In this document: positions 8,890 through 16,478 of the stretch, piece after piece
Numbering within the stretch: the first letter of the stretch is position 1
Layout: each line of letters opens with the position of its first letter
Assembly (NCBI GenBank): GCA_903853385.1
Contig: CAINTJ010000023.1
Location: 1 to 47,656, forward strand
From: an uncultured Gammaproteobacteria bacterium
GTDB lineage: Bacteria > Pseudomonadota > Gammaproteobacteria > Pseudomonadales > Pseudohongiellaceae
Length of the DNA stretch: 47,656 bases
Reading direction: 5' to 3'
Translations under genes and position numbers: made by a program
The notes under the pieces: generated by a model
Seen by the model: only the letters and a program-made list of their open reading frames with translations
Told to the model about the DNA's origin: nothing
Database searches by the model: none

Positions 8890-9901
8890 GGGTGCCTCCC
8901 GGGGGTTTGGGTAAAGCCGGATCCGCTTCGATCATAGGTTTTATCGGGCCGTTCGCTTTTTGGGCGGCTTCAATTTGCTCACTCACCTCTGCGCTTTGCA
9001 GAATCAGCTGCTGGAAGCGTGCCAGATAATCGGCATTGTTGAGCTGGCTGCGGCGCACTTGCAGGTCTTCGATCTGCGCTTCCAGATCCTTGCGTTTTTT
9101 CAGCAGTTCGACGAGTTTGCCACTGGCACTGGCAAGTTCGGCTTTTTGTTCGGAGGCATTGAGTCGGGCCAGGTTGAACAGGGTGGCACCGTCGCCCCGC
9201 AGTTGCGCATGCTCGGTTGACAGCTTGCTCTCATCCTGAAAATGCGTGCTCACCTGCTTTTCGGCGTAGTCGAAAGCTTCCTGGATGCTGATGTTGTTGT
9301 TCTTGTTGAGATCAGCATCCTTGTTGCGCAGCGCCTCGGCAAAATAACGGCCAAACTGCGTGGCATTGCGCTCGTTGCCATTGCGGGTGGCGCTGATCAC
9401 GACAAACGCGGGATTACTGGCCTTGTCGCCTTTGCCGACCAGGGTTTCCAGCATCGCGCCGGAAGTGCTCGACGTATTAACCAGAAAATGATTACGACCA
9501 GGCAGATGTTCAAGAATGCTTTTCAGATCCTGGGCAGTGAGATCGGGGCCGGGAATGTTGAACTTGTAGGTTTCGCCATCGAAACTGCCATGTCCAATCA
9601 GGTAAATCGCAGCGCGGTCGCCGGTGGCCATTTTCTTGCCAAGCTCGGTGAAATGTTTCAGCAGCGCCGCACGGGTCGCGCGCTCACCAGAGAACGAAAA
9701 CACCTTGTCGGCATCGGTGATGGTGTTGGAAGCCGCTTCTATTATTTTGCGGGCGTCAACGAACTGCTCATCATAAAGCGGTTGTCCCCCCAGCCCTTGC
9801 ACGATGCTGATATAGAGTGCTGCCTGTGACAGCGCCGGCACTACCGCAAGCGCGGCAACCAGGTGCAGCGCAGAACGACGAAGGATGAGGGACAACTTCA
9901 T
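8879..9901 (-). CDS. Secreted caspase/C13-like protein without catalytic cysteine
   Basis: A 340-residue product with a signal peptide (about residues 1-27). The caspase-like fold is suggested by YLIGHGSFDG with the usual catalytic His at 104, then a strand ending VNTSSTSG at 141-148 where active clan-CD peptidases carry Cys-x-Ser-Gly. Here the Cys position (145) is Ser, and the whole protein contains no cysteine. An EF-hand-like calcium loop runs from D197 to E208 (N199, N201, I204, E208 in place). A coiled-coil stretch covers about 250-310, and the tail is Pro-rich. It is most likely a pseudoprotease used for binding or sensing. The gene lies 10 bases after the vWA/GATase gene and overlaps the peptidase gene downstream. 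Confidence 0.75.
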   Translation of the reverse strand: MKLSLILRRSALHLVAALAVVPALSQAALYISIVQGLGGQPLYDEQFVDARKIIEAASNTITDADKVFSFSGERATRAALLKHFTELGKKMATGDRAAIYLIGHGSFDGETYKFNIPGPDLTAQDLKSILEHLPGRNHFLVNTSSTSGAMLETLVGKGDKASNPAFVVISATRNGNERNATQFGRYFAEALRNKDADLNKNNNISIQEAFDYAEKQVSTHFQDESKLSTEHAQLRGDGATLFNLARLNASEQKAELASASGKLVELLKKRKDLEAQIEDLQVRRSQLNNADYLARFQQLILQSAEVSEQIEAAQKANGPIKPMIEADPALPKPPGGTRVP

Positions 9902-9911
9902 GAGTCAGCTC

Positions 9912-12143
9912 CTAGATCACGCGCCAGCGGCGCCGCAGCAACCATTCAGCCGATTTCAACAGCACCAGTAACAAAAAGAAAAACGGTGCATCCCACAAGT
10001 AACTGATCTGTTGTTCAGTGATGCCGGCCTTGGAATAGCTGATGGCTTCGATCAGTTTCCGCCACTGCGTCGGTTCCCAGTACTGGCCGGAGCTGCTTTG
10101 GCTGAGCCGCTCCAGCAAGGCGCGATTCTGGCGGATGTTGAACATTTCTTCTTTCTGCTCATAGCGGATGGCAGTGCGTACCGAATTCACCAGCTTGCTG
10201 CCTTTACGTGAAATGGCTTCGATGTTGTAAAGCCCCTCGGCCTTGGGTGTGAAGGCCGCTTCAAACATGCCAGCCCTGCCCGCTACCGGTAACATTTCCA
10301 GGTTGACAAGTTCTCCGTTGGCTGAGCTTGCCACCGCGGTAATGGCGACGCCTTTGTTGTCGGCGGCATCAGGATCGCGCAGTTCTGCCTTGATCCTGAT
10401 GCTCTGGTTATCCACCACGGAACTCACCTCAAACGGCCGCGGTGCATTGGCAACCATGGTGCGCGCCAGCTGGCGCCAGAAAGTTTCGTGACGCAGGTCT
10501 TCCAGCGGCAAATTCATCTGCCAGCGCCAGGTGCCGCCAGTGGCGAGGATGAAACTCTGGCCACGGCCATAGGGCTGGCTGACCAGCAACGGCTGGTTGT
10601 GTCCGTCGACCACTACTTCCAGCAGCGTGGTGGCAGCCGGACGCAGCGGCCCCAGGTTCTGGTAATCAGCAACCGGAGGTATATCGCTCCACTGTTTGAG
10701 ATTTTCACTGTCATTGTCACTGAATTTCAGCATTGGGGAAGTACGACCGCTGGCAGTCAACACCACCGGCACTTGCTGACGCAGGAAAGCGCCATCTTTC
10801 ATCGATAGTCGCGACGGCAACACTTCGTTAACGACTGATTCACCCCAGCCGCCCAGACCCAGTCCATGCAAGCCCGCCATCATCATCAAGGTGCCGCCGC
10901 GCTCACTAACGAAGTCGCGTATCAGCTGCTGTTGATCCGCGGTGAGCTCGGCCACATTCAGGCTGCCGATCATCAGCGCGTCATACTGGTAAAGATCCTG
11001 TCTTTCGGTGGGAAACCCTTTTTCCAGCTCCTTGGGATTGAGGACGCCCTGGCGGTAGTACTTGTTGGGGGTGACTTTCAACAGTGTAGTGAGCTGGATG
11101 CTGGGGTCATCGTTGAGTGCACGCTGCAGGAACTTGTATTCCCAGCGCGGTTCGCCCTCTATATACAGGATGCGGTACTTGCCTTCCGGCACATCCACTA
11201 CATGGCTGCGGGTGTTGTTGGCCAGATTGTGTTCGCCGTTGATAGCGTCCAGTTTGAAATGCAGATCAAGCCGACCGGGAGCCGGCACTTCTATGTTGAT
11301 GAAGGCCTGGGTCGATTTTTGTGCTGCATCCAGCTGCACTTCCTTGGCGATCAGGAAGTTGTCGCCGTCGTACACCTTGATGCGGGCCATGCCGCCCTGG
11401 TCATGTCTGATGGCCACGCGGGCGGTGAGGGTGGTGCCGGCCAGGGCCTTGTTGGGCAACTGCACACTTTCCAGCTCCAGATCTTCCGGAATTACTTCGC
11501 GACCAATACCGACGGTGTGGATCGGCACGCCGAATCCGGCGATTTCACCGAGTTCTTTTTGGCTTATGGTATTGGTGTTGTCAGCCCCATCGCTGATGAG
11601 GATGACTGCGCCCAGGGACGCCGTGCCAGCGCGGCGCAGGGTTTGCAGGATCGACTGACCAAGCACTGTGGCGGTGCCGGGGGCAGGCAGACTGGCCTCA
11701 TCAAAGGAAGCCAGCGCTTCGGCATGATCGGAAAATGCATAAGGTGCAATTTTGTACATTTCTGCCAATGGCCGCAGGCTGTCGGCTGAAAGCAGTGCGC
11801 GTGCGCGGGCCATGCGCGTGGCGTCTCCGTCGGTTTGCGCCATGCTGGCGGAGGTATCCAGCAGGATGGCAACTGTGTTTTCGCCCTGCAGCAGGCGCTC
11901 ATTCACCAGCGCCGGTTGCCACAAGACGAACAGCACAGTGGCCAGCATTAACAGTTGCAACAGTCCTAACGTGGCCAATTGCCAGGGACGCAGTGAGTTG
12001 CGTTTGAGATAGAGCCCGGCAATGACCAGTGCTGCGCACACAAAGCCGAGCGCATACATCAGCCACAGCGGCCAGGAGCTGGCCAGCACGAAGCTGCTAT
12101 CGGCAAAAGCTTGTCGGGGATATTTGAAAAAGAATTCGAGCAT
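9912..12143 (-). CDS. Membrane vWA / glutamine-amidotransferase-like protein
   Basis: A 743-residue product, the first gene of the operon. Two membrane helices lie near residues 27-45 and 57-76, then a vWA domain with DTSAS at 96-100 and a later SDGADN motif. A class-I glutamine-amidotransferase-like fold follows (ILYIEGEPRWEYKFLQRAL and the GGTLMM stretch), then an Ig-like region and a C-terminal helix near 717-735. I see no clear catalytic Cys-His-Glu triad, so amidotransferase activity is unlikely. The closest described plan is the vWA/GATase-like proteins that accompany MoxR and BatA genes. It probably displays a binding domain on the periplasmic side. The start at 12143 has a weak ribosome site. 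Confidence 0.85.
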   Translation of the reverse strand: MLEFFFKYPRQAFADSSFVLASSWPLWLMYALGFVCAALVIAGLYLKRNSLRPWQLATLGLLQLLMLATVLFVLWQPALVNERLLQGENTVAILLDTSASMAQTDGDATRMARARALLSADSLRPLAEMYKIAPYAFSDHAEALASFDEASLPAPGTATVLGQSILQTLRRAGTASLGAVILISDGADNTNTISQKELGEIAGFGVPIHTVGIGREVIPEDLELESVQLPNKALAGTTLTARVAIRHDQGGMARIKVYDGDNFLIAKEVQLDAAQKSTQAFINIEVPAPGRLDLHFKLDAINGEHNLANNTRSHVVDVPEGKYRILYIEGEPRWEYKFLQRALNDDPSIQLTTLLKVTPNKYYRQGVLNPKELEKGFPTERQDLYQYDALMIGSLNVAELTADQQQLIRDFVSERGGTLMMMAGLHGLGLGGWGESVVNEVLPSRLSMKDGAFLRQQVPVVLTASGRTSPMLKFSDNDSENLKQWSDIPPVADYQNLGPLRPAATTLLEVVVDGHNQPLLVSQPYGRGQSFILATGGTWRWQMNLPLEDLRHETFWRQLARTMVANAPRPFEVSSVVDNQSIRIKAELRDPDAADNKGVAITAVASSANGELVNLEMLPVAGRAGMFEAAFTPKAEGLYNIEAISRKGSKLVNSVRTAIRYEQKEEMFNIRQNRALLERLSQSSSGQYWEPTQWRKLIEAISYSKAGITEQQISYLWDAPFFFLLLVLLKSAEWLLRRRWRVI

Positions 12144-12188
12144 ATTGCCGGCTACATGATTTTTGCCGTGAAACAGCCAAGGTCTGGG

Positions 12189-12217
12189 AAGTTACCACCA
12201 TTGATTCATGTGTCCAA
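12189..12217 (-). promoter_or_regulatory. Candidate promoter of the MoxR/vWA operon
   Basis: On the minus strand TTGGAC (12217-12212) and TAACTT (12194-12189) are separated by 17 bases and lie about 46 bases before the operon's first ATG. The match to sigma-70 boxes is moderate. The 261-base divergent gap 12144-12404 shows no other clear element. Confidence 0.3.
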
Positions 12218-12404
12218 GCTGACCTGAAATTGCCGTTTGGCTTTCCTTTTTTCTGCCTTGTTGTTGCTCGCGTCGCAATACAGGGTTTATGCTGCCAAGG
12301 CATGTTCAAATCAGAGTGGGCAAGCCGGCAGCCGGCCTGAAGCACCACAAGCCAATATGCATTTACCCGCTGGTGCGGACAACCATCAATTTCAGGGGAC
12401 ATCC

Positions 12405-12845
12405 ATGACCAAACGCCTGCGCTACCTTTGGGTACTGCTGCTGTTGTCGAGCCTGCCAGGTTTGACTCCCTCAGCTTTCGCCCATCACTCCTTTGCGATG
12501 TACGCCAACGAGAAACAGATCAAGTTCACCGGTAAGGTGAGCCGCTTCGACTGGACCAACCCCCACGTTTACATCGAAATGGATGGCAAAGATGCCAAAG
12601 ATGCCAAAGGCGTCAGCAAACACTGGACGGTTGAATGCGCCAACATCAGCATCCTGGGCCGCCTGGGCTGGACCTTCAACATGATTAAAGTGGGGGATGA
12701 GATCACCGTGATCGTGGCACCACTGCACTCCGGTCAGCCGGGGGCCTTGTTGAAACAGGTGACGCTGCCCGATGGCAGGAAGATGGGCAATGGCAACCCG
12801 GCCGGCCCGCCGGATCCAGCGCTGGCAGGGGGTAATCAGCCATGA
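12405..12845 (+). CDS. DUF6152 family secreted protein
   Basis: A 146-residue protein with a Sec signal peptide (hydrophobic core near 8-22, cleavage likely after AFA). The mature protein begins HHSFAMY and continues with a GKVSRFDWTNPHVYIE stretch characteristic of DUF6152, a small beta-barrel-like (OB-like) family. A longer frame opens at 12237, but the ATG at 12405 has AGGGGA seven bases upstream and starts the signal peptide. It overlaps the next gene in ATGA, so the two form an operon; DUF6152 genes are often beside genes of this GHWEG-motif type. Function is unknown; periplasmic location follows from the signal peptide. Confidence 0.85.
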   Translation: MTKRLRYLWVLLLLSSLPGLTPSAFAHHSFAMYANEKQIKFTGKVSRFDWTNPHVYIEMDGKDAKDAKGVSKHWTVECANISILGRLGWTFNMIKVGDEITVIVAPLHSGQPGALLKQVTLPDGRKMGNGNPAGPPDPALAGGNQP

Positions 12846-13645
12846 AAACGCTATTCACCGCTACTAACACCCACATAGTCGCCCTGGCGGGCTCGCTGCT
12901 GGTGCTGGCCGCCTGTCACGACCAAGGTAAACCGATAGCGACTCCGGAAGCTGCTGCTTCGGCAGCTAAAGGCATCGATGGCAAATGGTTTGCCTACCCG
13001 GGCCAGGTAGATCCACTGGAGCGCACCATTGATCCGCCCCAACCGATAGGTGACCCCCCGCTGAAACCGGAATATCTGGGTCCGTGGAAGGAGCTGCGCG
13101 CCAAACTGGCCGATGCCGACAAGCGCGGTGAGCCTATTGCCTCAGGTTATACCCACTGCCTGCCCGACGGCATGCCGGCGATGATGATGGGCATGTTTCC
13201 GATGGAAGTACTGGAGAGCAATGGTCAGGTCACCATCATCCAGGAAGCCTATCAGCAGATTCGCCGCATCTATCTCAATGACAAGATTCCCGCCTGGCAG
13301 GATGCCGAGCCACGCTTCTGGGGCCATTCGGCCGGCCACTGGGAGGGCGATACATTGGTGACGGAAACCGTGGGCATCAAGGAAAACATCCTGTTCCGCA
13401 ACGTGCCGCACTCGGCGGCCATGCACATTGATGAGCGCATTCACCTGATCGACAAGGATCACATGGTGGATGAAGTGACGGTGACGGATCCGGACTACCT
13501 GACCACGCCTTGGCAGTGGACCTGGATGTATGCCCGCCGCCCCGACTACAAGATGTATGAGTATGTGTGCGAGAACAACCGTGAATTTGCCGATCCCGAC
13601 ACTGGCGCCGCCAGATTGAAGCTGTTTGGCCCGGAATCGAAGTAA
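12842..13645 (+). CDS. Lipoprotein of the GHWEG-motif family (copy 1)
   Basis: A 267-residue product with a lipoprotein signal: the lipobox LAAC places the lipidated cysteine near residue 25. The conserved core holds a YTHCLPDGMP stretch, QIRRIYLND, and the family motif HSAGHWEGDTLVTET. The same core occurs in two other genes in this window (22870-23595 and 23748-24482), so all three are paralogues. The family has no established function that I know; proteins of this type are common in soil and marine proteobacteria near catabolic genes. The gene overlaps the DUF6152 gene by four bases. A role as an envelope binding or carrier protein is inference. Confidence 0.75.
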   Translation: MKTLFTATNTHIVALAGSLLVLAACHDQGKPIATPEAAASAAKGIDGKWFAYPGQVDPLERTIDPPQPIGDPPLKPEYLGPWKELRAKLADADKRGEPIASGYTHCLPDGMPAMMMGMFPMEVLESNGQVTIIQEAYQQIRRIYLNDKIPAWQDAEPRFWGHSAGHWEGDTLVTETVGIKENILFRNVPHSAAMHIDERIHLIDKDHMVDEVTVTDPDYLTTPWQWTWMYARRPDYKMYEYVCENNREFADPDTGAARLKLFGPESK

Positions 13646-13666
13646 ATTTCCGTAAATACCAATGAA

Positions 13667-13689
13667 AGCGCGATTTTCTGAGTCGCGCT
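13667..13689 (+). other. Inverted repeat downstream of copy 1 lipoprotein gene
   Basis: AGCGCGA and TCGCGCT form a perfect seven-pair stem around a nine-base loop, 22 bases after the stop codon. There is no T-run directly after it, so on its own it is not a classical terminator. It precedes a second hairpin. Confidence 0.6.
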
Positions 13690-13696
13690 GCTACGG

Positions 13697-13727
13697 GGGG
13701 CGGAGTAAAATCCGCCCCTTAATTTTT
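13697..13727 (+). terminator. Rho-independent terminator or attenuator before the ThDP enzyme gene
   Basis: GGGGCGGA and TCCGCCCC pair perfectly around GTAAAA and are followed by TTAATTTTT. It would end the DUF6152/lipoprotein transcript, yet it lies only 20 bases before the next start codon, so it may instead act in that gene's leader. Confidence 0.75.
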
Positions 13728-13747
13728 GTACCCTGGAGTAGTTGCCA

Positions 13748-15403
13748 ATGTTAGTGCCAGAAGCCATCGCCCGCATCCTCAAGGCGGAAGGGGTGAAATA
13801 CCTGTTCGCCTATCCGCTCAACCCGATCATTGAAGCGGCGGCCGCGGTCGACATCCGGCCCATCATCGTGCGGCAGGAACGCACCGGCGCCCATATGGCT
13901 GATGCCATCAGCCGCATGACCTGCGGTGAAGAAATCGGCGTGTTTGTGATGCAGCATGGCCCGGGCGCCGAAAACAGCTTTGGCGGCGTGGCCCAGTGTT
14001 ATGGCGAATCTGTGCCGGTGCTGTTCATGCCGGCCGGCTACAACCGCAACATTGCCAATTACTTCCCCAACTTCAATTCCGTGCTCAACATGAAGCACAT
14101 CACCAAATGGGCCGAGCCCATTGGCAGCGGCGCGGAAGTGGCCAACATCATGCGCCGCGCCTTTACCCAGCTGCGCAATGGCCGCCCGGGCCCGGTGCTG
14201 GTGGAAATTCCGTGGGATGTCTGCATGGAAGAAGCTGACATCAGCAAATACAAACCGGTGTTCAAGACCCGCACCGCGCCCGATCCGGATCACGTGATCA
14301 CTGCCGCCCGCGAGCTGGCGAAGGCCACCAAGCCGGTGATCTACGCCGGCCAGGGCATCCACTACAGCAAAGCCTGGCCGGAGCTGAAAGAAATCGCCGA
14401 GCTGCTGAATGCGCCAGTCACCACCTCCATTGCCGGCAAGAGCGCCTTTGATGAAACCCATCCGCTGGCACTGGGTTCCGGTGGCCATGCCACCACCCGC
14501 ATGGTCTATGACTTTCTGTATGACGCCGACCTGATCTTCGGCATTGGCTGCAGCTTTGCGATCTCCTCGTTCGCTACCCGCATGCCGCCGGACAAACGCT
14601 ACATCCATGCCACGCTCGACCCGGTCGATCTTAACAAGGACATCCAGGCCGAACTCGGCATTGCCGGCGACGCCAAGTTGACCTTGCAGGCCATCATTGC
14701 CGAGCTGAAAAAACTGGATTTGTCCAAAGCCAAAGCCCGACAGCACAGCACCCCCGCCGCGATCGCCAAGGTACGCGCCGAGTGGATGGCCGAATGGTTG
14801 CCGAAGCTGACCTCCAACGAAACGCCGATGACACCTTACCGCGTTATTTACGAACTCAACCGATTGGTGGACAAGAGCAAGATAGTGATCACTCACGACG
14901 CGGGAAGCCCCCGGGATCAGTTGATTCCTTTCTGGGAAAGCACGCATCCGCTCACTTACATCGGCTGGGGTAAAACCACCCAGCTCGGTTACGGGCTGCC
15001 GCTGGTAATGGGCGCCAAGCTGGCCAAGCCCGACCACTTGTGTGTGAACCTGTGGGGTGATGCGGCGATTGGTTTCACCGGCATGGATTTCGAAACCGCG
15101 GTGCGTGAACGCATCCCGATCATGTCGATCGTGTTCAACAACTTCTGCATGGCGATGGAGCTGCCGATCATGACCACCTCCAATGCCAAGTACAACACCT
15201 GCGACATCGGCGGCAACTACGCCGACATGGCCAAAGCCTTTGGCGGTTACAGCGAGCGCATCACCGACCCCAATGACATCGTCAACTCCCTCAAGCGCGG
15301 CATTGCCGCCACTGAACGTGGCGAAGCGGTGTTGCTGGAGTTCATCACCAGCAAGGAGATTGCGATGTCGCTGATCTATTCGAGTTACGGCGGCAAGCGG
15401 TAA
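13748..15403 (+). CDS. ThDP-dependent enzyme, acetolactate-synthase-like
   Basis: A 551-residue cytoplasmic enzyme with the three-domain plan of thiamine-diphosphate decarboxylases and synthases. The N-terminal domain carries the ThDP-activating glutamate (E44 in RQERTGAH). A central domain follows, then a C-terminal ThDP-binding domain with GD at 437-438 and the closing NN at 464-465. It belongs to the acetolactate synthase/2-hydroxyacyl-CoA lyase/oxalyl-CoA decarboxylase superfamily, but the motifs do not settle the substrate. I chose the ATG at 13748 (GGAG nine bases upstream) over the TTG at 13742. An OFA-type organic-anion transporter lies about 1 kb downstream, so a small keto or dicarboxylic acid is a reasonable guess. 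Confidence 0.85.
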   Translation: MLVPEAIARILKAEGVKYLFAYPLNPIIEAAAAVDIRPIIVRQERTGAHMADAISRMTCGEEIGVFVMQHGPGAENSFGGVAQCYGESVPVLFMPAGYNRNIANYFPNFNSVLNMKHITKWAEPIGSGAEVANIMRRAFTQLRNGRPGPVLVEIPWDVCMEEADISKYKPVFKTRTAPDPDHVITAARELAKATKPVIYAGQGIHYSKAWPELKEIAELLNAPVTTSIAGKSAFDETHPLALGSGGHATTRMVYDFLYDADLIFGIGCSFAISSFATRMPPDKRYIHATLDPVDLNKDIQAELGIAGDAKLTLQAIIAELKKLDLSKAKARQHSTPAAIAKVRAEWMAEWLPKLTSNETPMTPYRVIYELNRLVDKSKIVITHDAGSPRDQLIPFWESTHPLTYIGWGKTTQLGYGLPLVMGAKLAKPDHLCVNLWGDAAIGFTGMDFETAVRERIPIMSIVFNNFCMAMELPIMTTSNAKYNTCDIGGNYADMAKAFGGYSERITDPNDIVNSLKRGIAATERGEAVLLEFITSKEIAMSLIYSSYGGKR

Positions 15404-15471
15404 GGAACAGCGGGATCTGCGCAAGTGGGTCCCTCTACTTGCACGGATGGGCTAATCACATGCAAATCCGC

Positions 15472-15499
15472 TTGTTGAGCTTAGTGATAACATTACAAT
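15472..15499 (+). promoter_or_regulatory. Candidate promoter for the secreted methyltransferase-like gene
   Basis: TTGTTG and TACAAT are separated by 16 bases and lie about 60 bases before the ATG at 15561. The -10 box is good and the -35 box moderate. Confidence 0.3.
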
Positions 15500-15560
15500 C
15501 GTTACCACTGCAGGGTGCTTTGCACTTTGCTTTTACAACAATAAACGAGAGGGGGTTGGT

Positions 15561-16313
15561 ATGACGATTTTTCAGGGCACTGCACGCCAGACGCTGGCAG
15601 CCATAGGTTTGCTGGTGTTGAGCCAGCTGGGCACCGCCCAAACCGCAATTCCCGATTACATCAAGAAAGCGCTGACTTCCAGCGAACGCACCGCCGAGAT
15701 GACCGTGCGTGATCCGGCCCGGCATCCGGGTGAAGTGCTGGCCATGTCAGGCATTAAGCCCGGCGCAAGCGTTGTAGAGATTGCCGGCTTCGGTCAGTAC
15801 TACACCACTTTGCTGGCCGACATCGTCGGACCCAAGGGCAAGCTCTACGTATTCGATCTGCCTTATACCGATGCCCGCAGCGGCGAACCCAGCCGTGCCT
15901 TTGCCAAGACCCATCCGAACATTGTTTACACCCAGGTCAACTACAACGACATCAAACTGCCCAAGGATGTGGATGTGGTGCTCAACATTTTGTACTACCA
16001 CGATCTGATGATTAACGAGATTGATGCCAACAAGCTCAACCAAGCCATCTTTGCGGCACTGAAACCGGGCGGTGTATTCCTGATCGAAGACCACAATGCG
16101 GCACCGGGCTCCGGCACCACCACTACCAAGGCCTTGCATCGTATTGATCCGGAAGTGATCAAAAAAGAAGTGCTGGCCGCCGGCTTTGTACTGGCCGAAG
16201 ACAGCAAGCTGCAAGCCAGCAAGGACGATGATCACACCAAGATGGTGTTTGCGCCCGGCACCCGTGGCGGCACCGATCGTTCACTGTTCAAGTTTGTGAA
16301 ACCAGCGAAATAA
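15561..16313 (+). CDS. Secreted SAM-methyltransferase-like protein (copy A)
   Basis: A 250-residue protein with an N-terminal signal peptide (cleavage likely after TAQ or nearby). The mature part reads as a class-I methyltransferase fold: a motif-I region VVEIAGFGQYYT, an acidic VFDLP after the second strand, a VVLNILYYHD strand and ALKPGGVFLIEDH. The usual E-x-G-x-G-x-G glycine loop is degenerate (AGFGQ), and SAM is not known to be abundant outside the cytoplasm. It may therefore be a binding protein derived from a methyltransferase. The second copy at 20430 shares order and length. A GAGAGGGGG ribosome site supports this start. Confidence 0.8.
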   Translation: MTIFQGTARQTLAAIGLLVLSQLGTAQTAIPDYIKKALTSSERTAEMTVRDPARHPGEVLAMSGIKPGASVVEIAGFGQYYTTLLADIVGPKGKLYVFDLPYTDARSGEPSRAFAKTHPNIVYTQVNYNDIKLPKDVDVVLNILYYHDLMINEIDANKLNQAIFAALKPGGVFLIEDHNAAPGSGTTTTKALHRIDPEVIKKEVLAAGFVLAEDSKLQASKDDDHTKMVFAPGTRGGTDRSLFKFVKPAK

Positions 16314-16478
16314 TCTCCAGACCCAACTCCCCAGGTAGAGCGGAGCAGCACGCTGCGCCCTGCCTGGTGAATTGCCCTCCTTACGCAGACCTTGGATCGG
16401 TCCATCCCCACGCCAAAGCTCACAACGTGCCGTCAATTTGGTATAAGTGCAGCTTAGTTAGCTGAAGGAGTGAATCTG

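Noticed and set aside
12237-12404. N-terminal extension of the DUF6152 gene
   Set aside because: The ATG at 12405 has a good ribosome site and starts the signal peptide; the extension is not family-like.
13751-15424. Long minus-strand open frame (557 codons) opposite the ThDP enzyme gene
   Set aside because: It is the antisense of a well-conserved enzyme with all ThDP motifs. Its product is Gly/His/Arg-rich and shows no family signal; long antisense frames are common in GC-rich genes.
16320-16440. GC-rich inverted repeats after the first methyltransferase-like gene as a terminator
   Set aside because: Nested stems such as GCAGC/GCTGC exist, but there is no T-run and the longer stem has mismatches, so it cannot be called a terminator with confidence.
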